From positions 1 through 63,142 of the forward strand of contig JAIKVL010000002.1 in NCBI GenBank assembly GCA_024685775.1: DNA of 63,142 nucleotides. Reading direction: 5' to 3'. Source of the stretch: Clostridia bacterium. GTDB taxonomy: Bacteria; Bacillota; Clostridia; Christensenellales; CAG-1252. A program made the position numbers and the translations under genes. The notes beneath the pieces were generated by a model, which was not told the origin of the DNA, searched no databases, and saw nothing but the letters and a program-made list of their open reading frames with translations. How positions within the stretch are numbered: position 1 is the stretch's first letter; every line of letters starts with the position of its first letter. Shown one piece after another: positions 1 to 10,212 of the stretch.

Positions 1-257
1 TAAGCATAATATCGAGCTTAACGAGCTCGCTCTTTTGGAATCCTGTGATTTCGTAATCCATACTCGCATAGCCGCGCGTGCGGGACTTCAAATCGTCGAC
101 ACCTCGCGCGCGAAATTGATCTACGATATTCCTCTTGCGGAGATCGTCTACGACTTTTTCGACGATTTGAAGTCCCGCACGCGCGGCTATGCGAGTATGG
201 ATTACGAAATCACAGGATTCCAAAAGAGCGAGCTCGTTAAGCTCGATATTATGCTTA
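1..257. repeat. 99-bp perfect inverted repeat at the window edge (fold-back artefact)
   Basis: Bases 1-99 are the exact reverse complement of bases 159-257, separated by 59 unique bases. The right arm lies in well-conserved lepA coding sequence, while the left arm replaces the lepA sequence expected there: protein similarity to LepA starts only at about base 95. This is the pattern of a fold-back chimera at a contig end rather than a biological repeat. An ORF start inside the left arm (base 35) is therefore spurious. Confidence 0.9.
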
Positions 258-580
258 ACGGCGAAGTTTGCGACGCTTTGAGTTTGATCGTCCATAAGGA
301 CGACGCGTATCCCCGCGGCAGGACGATCGCGGAGAAACTCAAAGAAGTGATCCCGCGCCAAATGTTCGAAATCCCGATCCAAGCCACCGTCGGCGGGAAA
401 GTCATTGCGCGCGAAACGGTCAAGGCGATGCGTAAAGACGTCCTTGCCAAGTGCTACGGCGGCGATATAACGAGAAAGAAAAAGCTTCTCGAAAAGCAAA
501 AAGAGGGTAAAAAGAGGATGCGGCAGGTCGGCAGCGTCAGCCTTCCGAGCGAAGCCTTTATGTCTATTTTGAAGCGGTGA
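95..580 (+). CDS. lepA: Elongation factor 4 (LepA), C-terminal part
   Basis: This is the C-terminal quarter of LepA/EF4, the GTPase that back-translocates stalled ribosomes. The visible part covers the end of the EF-G-like domain V (motif [20 protein letters not shown]) and the LepA-specific C-terminal domain, ending in the typical basic tail with [18 protein letters not shown]. The 5' part is missing: upstream of about base 95 the sequence is a reverse-complement copy of lepA's own downstream sequence, so no start codon can be assigned. Its stop overlaps the GTG start of hemW by 3 bases. The lepA-hemW-hrcA order is that of Bacillus subtilis. Confidence 0.95.
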   Translation, partial: VDTSRAKLIYDIPLAEIVYDFFDDLKSRTRGYASMDYEITGFQKSELVKLDIMLNGEVCDALSLIVHKDDAYPRGRTIAEKLKEVIPRQMFEIPIQATVGGKVIARETVKAMRKDVLAKCYGGDITRKKKLLEKQKEGKKRMRQVGSVSLPSEAFMSILKR

Positions 581-1710
581 GATCTTTTTTCGACGATTTT
601 TCCCTGTATATTCATATCCCGTATTGCGCTTCGAAATGCGCGTACTGCGATTTTTTGTCCTTTGCGGATCGAACGACGATGCGCGATTATTTCGGCGCGC
701 TCGTCAAGGAGATCGAAAGAGAATCGAAAAAGCATAAGAGAAAGGTGACGAGCGTCTATATCGGCGGGGGAACGCCGTCGCTTACCACTGCATTTTTCCC
801 TGCGCTCAAAGACGCGATCTTCGGGAATTTCTCCGTCGAGAGCGATGCGGAAATCAGCGTCGAAGCGAATCCCGAAAGCGTAACGGAAGAATTCGTCCGC
901 GCGGCGAAGGACCTCGGCGTCAACCGAGTCAGCCTCGGCGTCCAGTCTTTGTCCGATCGCCTCTTAAAGCGGATCGGTCGCGTTCACGACGAAAAAACGG
1001 CGCTTGCCGCGCTGACGCTCTTGACCGAAAATTTTCCTTCCGTCGGCGCGGACGTAATGGTCGGGCTTCCTTCCGAGACGGATTCGGACGTTTCGGAGAC
1101 GATCGAAAAACTTTCCGATTTTCCGCTGTCGCATCTGTCCTGTTACGGTTTGATCCTCGAAAAGGGGACGAGATTATACGAAGAAGCGAAACACGGCGAT
1201 TTTATACCCGACGAGGACCTTTCCGCGGATCGTTACGATCTCGCTTGCGATCTCCTCGGGAAGCGCGGGTTTTCGCGCTATGAGATCAGTAACTTTTGCC
1301 GCGACGGAAAAGTCTGCCGATATAATACCTCCGTTTGGCAGTACGCGGATTATCTCGGTCTCGGTCTCGGAGCGAGTTCTTTTATCAAGCGCGACGGAGG
1401 ATTTCCCGCATCGCGCAGGCGCAACGCGCGCGATCTTATCAAATATATCGAAAGCGAAGGCGCGGCGCGCCCCGCCTTTCAAAGGATCGACTCGGAAGAG
1501 GGAAAAGAAGAATTCATTATGCTCGGTTTGCGCCTTTCCGAGGGGCTGGATCTCGCTCGTTACCGTTTGCTTTTCGGATCGGATCTTCTCGAAGAGAGGG
1601 CGGAAAATCTTGAAAAACTCGCTCCTTTTCTCTTGTTTTCCGAGGATAAACTTGCGATCAGACCCGAATTTTTTTACGTCTCGAATTCGATCATTTCCGA
1701 TCTAATATAA
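577..1710 (+). CDS. hemW: HemW-type radical SAM protein (heme chaperone)
   Basis: This is a 377-residue radical SAM protein of the HemW family, formerly called oxygen-independent coproporphyrinogen oxidase-like. HemW binds and inserts heme and does not have coproporphyrinogen oxidase activity. The radical SAM CxxxCxxC motif is visible near residue 17 ([12 protein letters not shown]), followed by the GGGTPS motif and a C-terminal HemN-like domain. The start is GTG at 577, which overlaps the lepA stop (GTGA), so translation is probably coupled. The gene sits between lepA and hrcA as in Bacillus. A HemN enzyme is less likely because the extra cysteine after the cluster motif is absent. Confidence 0.9.
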   Translation: MRSFFDDFSLYIHIPYCASKCAYCDFLSFADRTTMRDYFGALVKEIERESKKHKRKVTSVYIGGGTPSLTTAFFPALKDAIFGNFSVESDAEISVEANPESVTEEFVRAAKDLGVNRVSLGVQSLSDRLLKRIGRVHDEKTALAALTLLTENFPSVGADVMVGLPSETDSDVSETIEKLSDFPLSHLSCYGLILEKGTRLYEEAKHGDFIPDEDLSADRYDLACDLLGKRGFSRYEISNFCRDGKVCRYNTSVWQYADYLGLGLGASSFIKRDGGFPASRRRNARDLIKYIESEGAARPAFQRIDSEEGKEEFIMLGLRLSEGLDLARYRLLFGSDLLEERAENLEKLAPFLLFSEDKLAIRPEFFYVSNSIISDLI

Positions 1711-1815
1711 TATATTGTTATTTGTTTATTTGTGTTTTTCCGCACGCAATCATTATCGGATTTTTGTCGTCGCGGAATTTTTTTGGAAAATTTTCGAAAA
1801 AACGGCATAAAGGGG

Positions 1816-1844
1816 TTGACAAAGGAACATAATGGTAATACAAT
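1816..1844 (+). promoter_or_regulatory. Sigma-A promoter of the hrcA-dnaK operon
   Basis: TTGACA (1816-1821) and TACAAT (1839-1844) are separated by 17 bases. The CIRCE operator begins 2 bases after the -10 box, so it covers the expected transcription start. Confidence 0.9.
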
Positions 1845-1845
1845 G

Positions 1846-1872
1846 TTAGCAGTCGAAAGTCGAGAGTGCTAA
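1846..1872 (+). promoter_or_regulatory. CIRCE operator (HrcA binding site)
   Basis: The element reads TTAGCAGTC, nine spacer bases, then GAGTGCTAA, against the consensus TTAGCACTC-N9-GAGTGCTAA. Only one base differs, in the left arm. It lies between the -10 box and the hrcA start, where HrcA would block transcription, giving autoregulated heat-shock control of hrcA-grpE-dnaK-dnaJ. Confidence 0.95.
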
Positions 1873-1916
1873 CACTCGAAAAAGAAAACTGCCAAGGCAG
1901 TAAAGGAGGCAAAAAG

Positions 1917-2963
1917 ATGGACCTTTCCGCGAGGAAAAGAAAAATTCTCGGATTACTCGTCGAGCGGTACATTAAAACAGCCGAACCCGTTTCGAGTTCA
2001 GAGATCAAAACGTTATACGGCGAGGATATCAGCTCCGCGACGATCCGCAGCGAGCTTTCCGCGCTCGAAGAGCTCGGCTATCTCGTTCAGCCGCACGTTT
2101 CCGCGGGGCGCATTCCGACCGAGCTTGCCTATAAACTCTACGTCGAGAACGTTCTCTCGGGAGAGAAGAAGGAGATCGAGGTCGCCGGCGTTCGCGATTA
2201 TCTCGGAAGAAAGATCGTCGAGATCGAGGACGTCGTCCGCAACACGGCGCGCGTCATTTCCGACGCAACGAATTACACGAGCGTCATCGTCATCAAAAAC
2301 ACCGATGAGATCCGCATCCGCGAAGTCAAGATCGTCGAGGTGGACGCGGGCAAAGCGCTCGTCGTCATTATGACGGACAGCGGCGTTATAAAAGATAACA
2401 TCATCGACATCCCCGTCAATATGGGAAGCGGCTACGTCAGCGCGGCGAATAACGTCGTGAACGATCTGTTTTCGGGGCGCACCTTGAAAGAGATCAAGTC
2501 GCAAAATATGAATATTGAAGGCGAAATGCTTCAATATCACGATATTTTCGATAAGATCGTCAATCTTTTGGAGGAGTACGCTTCGGGGCGTCACGATAAA
2601 GTCTTCGTCGAAGGGACGAGCAAAATGTTCGATCACCCCGAGTTCAACGAACCGGATAACGCGAAGAACTTCATCAAACTTCTCGATGAAAAAGATAAAC
2701 TCGGCGAACTTATGACGACGGACGGCGATATCGAGCTTTCCGTCCGAATCGGAAAGCCGGATGGACTGAACGACAACTGCTCGATGGTCACGGCGCGCTA
2801 TTCGATCGGCGGCGCGGAGATCGGAAAAGCGGGCGTTATCGGTCCGGAAAGAATGGATTACGACAAGGTCGTCAGCGTCCTGCACTATATCCAAAAGGTA
2901 TTCGGCGGGGAAGCGGACGAGAAAAAGGAGAACTCAAATGGCGAAATCAGGACAAGAAAATAA
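1917..2963 (+). CDS. hrcA: Heat-inducible transcription repressor HrcA
   Basis: This 348-residue repressor has an N-terminal winged helix (RKRKILGLLVERYIKTAEPV, then SSATIRSELSALEELGYL) and the HrcA dimerisation and GAF-like core. It binds CIRCE and is normally kept active by GroE. The chosen start is ATG 1917, 7 bases after a strong AAAGGAGG. An upstream in-frame start at 1866 would lie inside the CIRCE element and is rejected. It is the first gene of the hrcA-grpE-dnaK-dnaJ-prmA operon, and its 3' end overlaps grpE by 26 bases. The C-terminal tail (DEKKENSNGEIRTRK) is encoded in that overlap. Confidence 0.95.
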   Translation: MDLSARKRKILGLLVERYIKTAEPVSSSEIKTLYGEDISSATIRSELSALEELGYLVQPHVSAGRIPTELAYKLYVENVLSGEKKEIEVAGVRDYLGRKIVEIEDVVRNTARVISDATNYTSVIVIKNTDEIRIREVKIVEVDAGKALVVIMTDSGVIKDNIIDIPVNMGSGYVSAANNVVNDLFSGRTLKEIKSQNMNIEGEMLQYHDIFDKIVNLLEEYASGRHDKVFVEGTSKMFDHPEFNEPDNAKNFIKLLDEKDKLGELMTTDGDIELSVRIGKPDGLNDNCSMVTARYSIGGAEIGKAGVIGPERMDYDKVVSVLHYIQKVFGGEADEKKENSNGEIRTRK

Positions 2964-3498
2964 AAAGAAGGCTCCGGAGAATGACGGGGCGGAAGAGCTC
3001 GTTTCTTTCGATACCGAATCCTTGGTCAAGGAAGAGGAAAAGAAAGTCGATCCCGAAGTCGAAAGGCTGACGGCTGAGCTCAAAACGGAAAAAGATAACT
3101 ATTTAAGGCTTCGCGCCGATTACGAGAATTTCCGTCGCAGAAATCTGGACGCGACGATTAAGGCGCGGCAAGACGGGACGGCGGACGCCGTCGAAGCGAT
3201 CCTTCCGATCATCGACAGCATCGATCGCGCGCTGAAAATCTCGCAGGACGATAAGTCGAAAGAAGGATTGAATTTGATCAAAAAGCAGATCGAGACCTCG
3301 CTCACCGGACTCGGCGTCAGCGAGATCGAGACGGACGGAGCGGAATTCGACCATAACTTGCATAACGCGGTCCAGCGCGCGGAAGTCGAAGAAAGCGAAG
3401 TCGGAAAGATCCTCGAAACCTACCAACGCGGCTACAAACTCGGAAATAAAGTCATCCGTTACGCGATGGTCAAGGTCGGTGTGGAGAAATCGGAATAA
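2938..3498 (+). CDS. grpE: Nucleotide exchange factor GrpE
   Basis: This 186-residue protein is the nucleotide exchange factor for DnaK. An acidic, disordered N-terminus precedes a long coiled coil (from about residue 35, RLTAELKTEKDNYLRLRADYE) and a C-terminal beta domain ending YQRGYKLGNKVIRYAMVKV, the GrpE signature. It starts at ATG 2938 inside the end of hrcA, preceded by AAAAAGGAG, so the two are probably translationally coupled. It is followed by a 75-base spacer with two small hairpins before dnaK. Confidence 0.95.
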   Translation: MAKSGQENKKKAPENDGAEELVSFDTESLVKEEEKKVDPEVERLTAELKTEKDNYLRLRADYENFRRRNLDATIKARQDGTADAVEAILPIIDSIDRALKISQDDKSKEGLNLIKKQIETSLTGLGVSEIETDGAEFDHNLHNAVQRAEVEESEVGKILETYQRGYKLGNKVIRYAMVKVGVEKSE

Positions 3499-3548
3499 AA
3501 GGATAAAGGTTATCCTTAATAAATAAAAACGTATCGAGGCGTTGCCTC
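3499..3548 (+). other. Two hairpins in the grpE-dnaK spacer
   Basis: AAGGATAA and TTATCCTT (3499-3506 / 3510-3517) form a perfect stem directly after the grpE stop. A second stem, GAGGC-GTT-GCCTC, lies at 3536-3548. Neither has a T-run, so they are more likely mRNA processing or stability elements than terminators; this function is inferred. Confidence 0.5.
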
Positions 3549-3570
3549 AAATAAATAAAAGGAGATGTGA

Positions 3571-5382
<1,812 letters not shown>

Positions 5383-5398
5383 TTCAATTCAATAACGT

Positions 5399-5426
5399 TT
5401 GCAGAGAGGACAAAACCTCTCTGCAA
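5399..5426 (+). other. Strong hairpin between dnaK and dnaJ
   Basis: TTGCAGAGAGG (5399-5409) and CCTCTCTGCAA (5416-5426) form a perfect 11-bp stem with a 6-base loop and no following T-run. A second weaker stem (TTCGACG 5427-5433 with CGTCGAA 5456-5462) follows. This likely acts on mRNA decay or partial attenuation so that dnaK is made in excess of dnaJ; that role is inferred. Confidence 0.6.
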
Positions 5427-5473
5427 TTCGACGTTTTATCGAGCGATCGACAGCGCGTCGAAAAGGGAAAACT

Positions 5474-6616
5474 ATGGCAGAAAAATTTGACTATTATGAA
5501 ACGCTCGGCGTAAATAAGAACGCAACGGACGAGGAGATCAAATCCGCCTATCGCAAGATGGCGAAAAAGTATCACCCCGACCTTTATTCGACCAAACCCG
5601 AAGCGGAGCGCAAGCAAGCGGAAGAGCAATTCAAAAAGGTGAATCACGCTTACGACGTCTTGTCCGATAAGCAAAAACGCGCGGCGTACGACCAATACGG
5701 CGATGAAAACGGCCCGATGGGCGGTGGATTCGGCGGCGCGGGCGGCGCGCAGGGATTCAGCGGTTTCGACGACTTCTTCGGCGATTTCTTCAATGCGTTT
5801 ACGGGCGGCAGAAGAGGCGGTTCGCGCGGATCCAATCGAATCGACGGCGACGATATCACCTTGAATATAACGATCGACTTTACCGAAGCCGTCAAAGGCG
5901 TTCAAAAGGATATTCCGATCACGCGTCAGGAATCCTGCCCGGACTGTAAAGGAACGGGGGCGAAAGGCGGGACGGCTTATAGGACCTGCGCCAAGTGCGG
6001 CGGGACCGGTAGGGTGACGATGCGCCAAAACACGATCTTCGGCACGCAAGTCATTCAAAGCGTTTGCCCGGATTGCCGCGGCGCGGGTAAGATCATCACC
6101 GACACTTGTAAAAACTGCGGCGGGAAAGGAACGGTTAAAAAGTCTCGCGTGATCCACGCGAATATCCCTGCGGGAATCGACAACGGGCAGATGATGACCT
6201 TCTATAACGAAGGAAACGCGGGTAAGAACGGCGGCAAAAACGGAAACTTGATCATTATCGTGAACGTTCGACCGCACGCGCTTTTCAAGAGAAAAGGTTA
6301 CGACGTCTATTTCGACGTTCCGATCTCTTATGCGACGGCGGCGCTCGGAGGTGAGATCCAAGTCCCGACTTTGGACGGCGTCGTAAAATACAAAGTCGCG
6401 GAGGGGACGCAGACCGGGACGGTTTGCAGGCTTTCCGGAAAGGGGATCAAACGCGTAAATTCCGAATCGCACGGCGATATTTACTTTACTTTGCAGGTCC
6501 AGACGCCGAGCGGTCTTTCGAGATCGCAAAAAGAAATTCTTGAAAAATTCGACGAGAGCCTTTCTTCCGGGCAAAGTCCCAAGCAAAAGAAATTCGCGGA
6601 GTATTTGAAAAAATGA
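5474..6616 (+). CDS. dnaJ: Chaperone protein DnaJ
   Basis: This 380-residue type I J-protein stimulates DnaK ATP hydrolysis and delivers substrates. The J domain (residues 5-70) carries HPD at 34-36. A Gly/Phe-rich linker follows, then four zinc-binding CxxCxGxG repeats ([32 protein letters not shown]) and the C-terminal beta domains. The start chosen is ATG 5474 after AAAAGGGAAA. An upstream in-frame start at 5399 lies inside the dnaK-dnaJ hairpin and adds no conserved sequence. The stop overlaps the prmA start (ATGA). Confidence 0.97.
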   Translation: MAEKFDYYETLGVNKNATDEEIKSAYRKMAKKYHPDLYSTKPEAERKQAEEQFKKVNHAYDVLSDKQKRAAYDQYGDENGPMGGGFGGAGGAQGFSGFDDFFGDFFNAFTGGRRGGSRGSNRIDGDDITLNITIDFTEAVKGVQKDIPITRQESCPDCKGTGAKGGTAYRTCAKCGGTGRVTMRQNTIFGTQVIQSVCPDCRGAGKIITDTCKNCGGKGTVKKSRVIHANIPAGIDNGQMMTFYNEGNAGKNGGKNGNLIIIVNVRPHALFKRKGYDVYFDVPISYATAALGGEIQVPTLDGVVKYKVAEGTQTGTVCRLSGKGIKRVNSESHGDIYFTLQVQTPSGLSRSQKEILEKFDESLSSGQSPKQKKFAEYLKK

Positions 6617-7524
6617 TCAAGATCATCGTTAAGACGACGCATGAGGGCGCGGAGATCGTCTCCGACGCCCTTTATCGCTTTTCAAGATCGGGCGTCGCGG
6701 TGGACGACGCCGCGGATCTCGCTGATCTTTGGGGATCTTCTCTGGTCTGGGATTACCTCGAAGACAGCGTCCTGAACCGCCCGAAAGAGGTCACGGTGAC
6801 GGGATTTTACGAGGGAAATTATTCGGATATTTCCGATGATCTCGAAGAAACGATCTCCCGCATAAAAGAGAACTGTCCTTTTGCATGTCCTTTGGAGTTA
6901 TCCATTGAAGAAGTAAAAGAGCAAAACTGGACGGAAGATTGGAAAAAGTGTTATAAGATCATCGAAGTCGGAAAGATCTCGGTCGTCCCGATCTGGAAGA
7001 AAGACGAGGCGACTGGCGAAATCAAAGTCCTGATCGATCCCGGATCCGCGTTCGGAACGGGCGAGCATGAAAGCACGCGCCTTTGTTTGAAACTCTTATC
7101 CGAAATTCCTCTCGAAGGGCGTTCCGTCATCGACACCGGAGCGGGGAGCGGAATCCTCGGAATCGCGGCGATCAAACTCGGCGCGAAAGAATGTCTGTTT
7201 CGCGACATCGACGAATCCGCGCTTTGCAATCTCAGAGAAAACCTTTCGCTGAACGGCGTTTCCGCGCCTGTCGAATGCGCTTCGCTGCTCGAAGGAATTG
7301 AAAAGAAAACGGACGTTTTACTCGCCAATATTACGGCGGATATTCTCGCGCGAATGACGAACGCGGGCGATGTCGTCAAATTAGGCGGCTATGCCGTTCT
7401 CGGCGGGATCATCGATAAGTTCGCGCCCGATTTGATCAAACGATTCGAGAATATGGGGTTCGAAATCGTGAAGGAAGAGCGCGACGGCGTTTGGGTCGGT
7501 TTGCTCTTTCGCAAAAAGGAATAA
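6613..7524 (+). CDS. prmA: Ribosomal protein L11 methyltransferase PrmA
   Basis: This 303-residue SAM-dependent methyltransferase is the PrmA family enzyme that trimethylates ribosomal protein L11. The family motif [13 protein letters not shown] is visible near residue 145, followed by the SAM-binding motif [18 protein letters not shown] and the post-motif NPF-like stretch ANITADIL. The N-terminal L11-recognition domain is present. It overlaps the dnaJ stop by 4 bases and ends the heat-shock operon, followed by a terminator. Confidence 0.93.
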   Translation: MIKIIVKTTHEGAEIVSDALYRFSRSGVAVDDAADLADLWGSSLVWDYLEDSVLNRPKEVTVTGFYEGNYSDISDDLEETISRIKENCPFACPLELSIEEVKEQNWTEDWKKCYKIIEVGKISVVPIWKKDEATGEIKVLIDPGSAFGTGEHESTRLCLKLLSEIPLEGRSVIDTGAGSGILGIAAIKLGAKECLFRDIDESALCNLRENLSLNGVSAPVECASLLEGIEKKTDVLLANITADILARMTNAGDVVKLGGYAVLGGIIDKFAPDLIKRFENMGFEIVKEERDGVWVGLLFRKKE

Positions 7525-7535
7525 TTATTGAAATC

Positions 7536-7558
7536 GAGGTCTTTTAGACCTCTTTTTT
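7536..7558 (+). terminator. Intrinsic terminator after prmA
   Basis: GAGGTC-TTTTA-GACCTC followed by six T. It closes the hrcA-prmA operon. Confidence 0.85.
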
Positions 7559-7568
7559 ATGATTCTTC

Positions 7569-7597
7569 TTGCGCCTTTCCCTGAAAAGCAATATAAT
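7569..7597 (+). promoter_or_regulatory. Promoter of rsmE (leaderless configuration)
   Basis: TTGCGC (7569-7574), 17-base spacer, TATAAT (7592-7597). Only 6 bases separate the -10 box from the rsmE ATG and there is no Shine-Dalgarno sequence, so the transcript probably begins at or next to the start codon. Confidence 0.75.
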
Positions 7598-7603
7598 AAA
7601 TCT

Positions 7604-8353
7604 ATGGAAATCAAACGTTTTTTCGTTTCGCACGAAGTTCCCGTAAAAATCGGAGAACCCATTCGAATTTACGGGGATGAATTCATTCACGCAGTCAAGG
7701 TCAGTCGCTATAAAGTCGGCTATAAGCTGATTCTTTCGAACGGCGACGGCTTCGATTATTTTTGCGTCGTGACGGAGGTCGGCAAAGACTTTTTCGAATG
7801 CGTTCCCGAACGCGCGGAAAAGAACGGAAACGAACTGACCGTTCCGCTCGCCCTTTATATGTGCGCGATCGAAAAGACCGACGTCGCCGTCCAAAAAGCG
7901 ACGGAGATCGGGGCTTCGGAGATCCGATTGATGATTTCGGCGTTTACGAACGCAAAGAATCAAAATCTCGATCGATTGAATAAGATCGCTCTCGAATCGG
8001 CGAAGCAATGCGGAAGGGCGGTCGTCCCGAAAATCTATGCGCCCGTTTCTTTCGAAGAGGGAGTCGAGAACGCCGCAAAAAGATTTTCCAAAGTGATCTT
8101 TTGTTATGAAAACGCGACGTCCGGCAGAATCGCTTCCGAGATTTCGGAAAAAGATGGCTCCGTCGCGATCGTGATCGGCAGCGAAGGCGGCTTTTCGCCC
8201 GACGAAGTGCGTTTTGCGGAAGAAAGAGGAGCAAAAGTCGTAACGCTCGGTCGGCGCATCCTGCGCGCGGAAACGGCGTGTATCGTGAGTTTGGCGTTTG
8301 CTGCGGAGGAACTGGAAAAATATGAAAATTTGCGTTCTGAATCTCGGATGTAA
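7604..8353 (+). CDS. rsmE: 16S rRNA (uracil-1498-N3)-methyltransferase RsmE
   Basis: This 249-residue SPOUT-class methyltransferase is the RsmE family enzyme that methylates N3 of U1498 in 16S rRNA. An N-terminal PUA-like domain is followed by the knotted SAM-binding region with IVIGSEGGFSPDEVRFAEE and LGRRILRAETA, both family hallmarks. The start is ATG 7604; an in-frame ATG at 7559 lies inside the preceding terminator. The 3' end overlaps mtaB by 32 bases. The prmA-rsmE-mtaB order is conserved in Firmicutes. Confidence 0.93.
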   Translation: MEIKRFFVSHEVPVKIGEPIRIYGDEFIHAVKVSRYKVGYKLILSNGDGFDYFCVVTEVGKDFFECVPERAEKNGNELTVPLALYMCAIEKTDVAVQKATEIGASEIRLMISAFTNAKNQNLDRLNKIALESAKQCGRAVVPKIYAPVSFEEGVENAAKRFSKVIFCYENATSGRIASEISEKDGSVAIVIGSEGGFSPDEVRFAEERGAKVVTLGRRILRAETACIVSLAFAAEELEKYENLRSESRM

Positions 8354-9557
8354 AGTAAATCAATACGAGTGTGACAGCTTGACCGCAAGCCTGATCAAGC
8401 TCGGGCATACCGTGTCGGACGAGCTTTCCGTCGCGGATTGTTATTTGATCAATACCTGCGCGGTCACCAAAGAAGCGGAACGAAAATCCCGTCAGTATAT
8501 CGGGAAGGTTTTGAAACTCAATCCGCGCGCGAAAGTCTTCGTGATCGGTTGCGCCGCGGAAAAGAATCCGGAGCAGTTCTCGATGAAGGGCGTGACTTTC
8601 GTCTCGGGAACGGCGGCGAAAGAAAAAGTCCTTGATTTCGTCGGAGAGGGCGTCCATATCGAGCCTTTGCCGACCGAGTATGAAGAAATGGCGGAGGCGA
8701 AGAACTTCCGCGCCCGCGCTTACGTCAAGATCGAGGACGGATGCAATAATTTCTGTTCGTACTGCATTATTCCTTATCTTCGCGGAAGAGTCCGTTCGAG
8801 AAAGGTCGAGTCCATCCTCGAAGAGTGTCAAAACGCAGCTTTGAGCACGGATGAGATCGTCTTGACCGGTATCAATATTTCCGCTTACGGAACCGATATC
8901 GGCAGTTCTTTTGCCGAATTGATCGCCGCGCTTTCCGTCGTCCCCGCGCGCATTCGTCTCGGCAGCATCGAAGTCGGCGTGATCGACGAGGCATTTTTGC
9001 AGGCGATCGTTTCGGCGGGAAACGTCTGCCCGCATTTTCATCTTTCCCTGCAAAGCGGGTCGGATGCGGTCTTGAAAGCGATGAATCGCCATTACACGAC
9101 GGAGGAATTCGCGAAAAAGGTCGAATTGATCCGTTCGTATTTCCCGCAGGCGGCAATCACGACGGATATCATCGTCGGATTCCCCGCCGAAAGCGAAGAA
9201 AACTTCGAAGAGACGCTTGCTTTCGCGCGTTTGATCGGGTTTTCGGATATTCACGTTTTCCCGTATTCGAGAAGAAGCGGCACCGCGGCGTATCCTTTGG
9301 GCGCGCTCGATCCCGCCGTCGTCAAATCGCGCGCGGATCGCTTGATCGGTTTGAAGGCGGAGCTGAAACGCTCGTATGAAAGTCTGTTCGTCGGAAGGCG
9401 TCTCGAAGTCGTGATCGAGCGGACGGACGGTGTCTTCGCGGAAGGACATTCGGAAAATTATATCCGCGTCTACGTCCCGGACAGAGAGCAGGCGATCGGT
9501 AAAAAAATCATCGTCACGATCCAAGGCGAACACGCCGACGGACTTGTGGCGGAATAG
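8322..9557 (+). CDS. mtaB: tRNA threonylcarbamoyladenosine methylthiotransferase MtaB
   Basis: This 411-residue radical SAM methylthiotransferase adds the 2-methylthio group to t6A37 of ANN-decoding tRNAs. The N-terminal UPF0004 domain has cluster-binding cysteines in LGCKVNQYE, INTCAVT and VIGCAAE. The radical SAM CxxxCxxC (DGCNNFCSYCIIPYLRGR) is near residue 145, and a TRAM domain ends the protein. The start chosen is ATG 8322, 11 bases after GGAGGA, rather than ATG 8298 eight codons upstream. It overlaps the end of rsmE. Confidence 0.92.
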   Translation: MKICVLNLGCKVNQYECDSLTASLIKLGHTVSDELSVADCYLINTCAVTKEAERKSRQYIGKVLKLNPRAKVFVIGCAAEKNPEQFSMKGVTFVSGTAAKEKVLDFVGEGVHIEPLPTEYEEMAEAKNFRARAYVKIEDGCNNFCSYCIIPYLRGRVRSRKVESILEECQNAALSTDEIVLTGINISAYGTDIGSSFAELIAALSVVPARIRLGSIEVGVIDEAFLQAIVSAGNVCPHFHLSLQSGSDAVLKAMNRHYTTEEFAKKVELIRSYFPQAAITTDIIVGFPAESEENFEETLAFARLIGFSDIHVFPYSRRSGTAAYPLGALDPAVVKSRADRLIGLKAELKRSYESLFVGRRLEVVIERTDGVFAEGHSENYIRVYVPDREQAIGKKIIVTIQGEHADGLVAE

Positions 9558-9567
9558 GAGGATAAAT

Positions 9568-9906
9568 ATGGACTGTATTTTTTGTAAGATTATTAAAGGG
9601 GAGATCCCGAGCGCGAAGGTTTACGAGGATGACGATATGATCATGATCAAAGATATCGCGCCCCAAGCGAAATATCATTTTCTCGCGATTCCGAAAAAAC
9701 ATTTTGCGGACGTGACCGAAATGACCGAGGAAGATGAAGCGCTCGTCGGTCGTATGCTTCGCACGATCGGCAGGATCTCGAAAGACCTCGGACTCGAAGG
9801 CGGGTTCAGACTCGTTTCCAATAAAGGCGCAGACGCGAAGCAAAGCGTTCCGCATCTGCATATTCACGTTCTCGGCGGGGAAATATTGTCCGATAAAATG
9901 TGCTGA
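9568..9906 (+). CDS. HIT family protein (histidine triad nucleotide hydrolase)
   Basis: This 112-residue protein belongs to the HINT branch of the histidine triad superfamily, hydrolases of nucleoside phosphoramidates and adenylates. The start CIFCKIIKGEIPSAKVYED and the catalytic triad HLHIHVLGG near the C-terminus are clear. ATG 9568 follows TAGGAGG by 8 bases; an upstream start at 9430 within mtaB is not supported. It is 10 bases downstream of mtaB and probably cotranscribed. The exact substrate cannot be told from sequence. Confidence 0.92.
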   Translation: MDCIFCKIIKGEIPSAKVYEDDDMIMIKDIAPQAKYHFLAIPKKHFADVTEMTEEDEALVGRMLRTIGRISKDLGLEGGFRLVSNKGADAKQSVPHLHIHVLGGEILSDKMC

Positions 9907-9911
9907 AACGA

Positions 9912-9940
9912 TTGACAGCGGCTGCGAATCGTTGTAAACT
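9912..9940 (+). promoter_or_regulatory. Promoter of rpsU
   Basis: TTGACA (9912-9917), 17-base spacer, TAAACT (9935-9940), located just after the HIT gene stop. Confidence 0.8.
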
Positions 9941-9984
9941 TTTTTTATAACTATTTTACCGGTGTCGGAAGGTGGGTGAGAAAA

Positions 9985-10167
9985 GTGACAATCGTTAAAG
10001 TTCGTGAAAATGAATCTTTGGATAGCGCGATCAGACGTTTCAAGCGTCAATGCACCAAGGACGGTATTATAGGCGATATCAAAAAAAGAGAGGCTTATGA
10101 GAAGCCCAGCGTGAAGCGCAAGAAGAAAGAAGAAGCCGCGCGCAAAAGAAAATCTTCGAGAGACTAA
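9985..10167 (+). CDS. rpsU: 30S ribosomal protein S21
   Basis: This 60-residue S21 protein shows the family core [18 protein letters not shown] and a very basic C-terminal tail ([13 protein letters not shown]). GTG 9985 is preferred because GGAAGGTGG lies about 9 bases upstream and the encoded MTIVKV start fits the family; GTG 9976, three codons earlier, overlaps that ribosome binding site. The gene has its own promoter and terminator. Confidence 0.93.
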   Translation: MTIVKVRENESLDSAIRRFKRQCTKDGIIGDIKKREAYEKPSVKRKKKEEAARKRKSSRD

Positions 10168-10171
10168 AAGA

Positions 10172-10199
10172 AAAATCGAGCAAACGCTCGATTTTTTTT
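10172..10199 (+). terminator. Terminator after rpsU
   Basis: AAAATCGAGC-AAAC-GCTCGATTTT followed by further T. Because the upstream arm is A-rich it could also work for the converging dinB gene. Confidence 0.85.
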
Positions 10200-10212
10200 A
10201 TCGTTGATTCAT

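Noticed and set aside
35-94. ATG at base 35 extending the lepA frame upstream
   Set aside because: It lies in the fold-back copy; the encoded residues do not match LepA and the bases are the reverse complement of 159-257.
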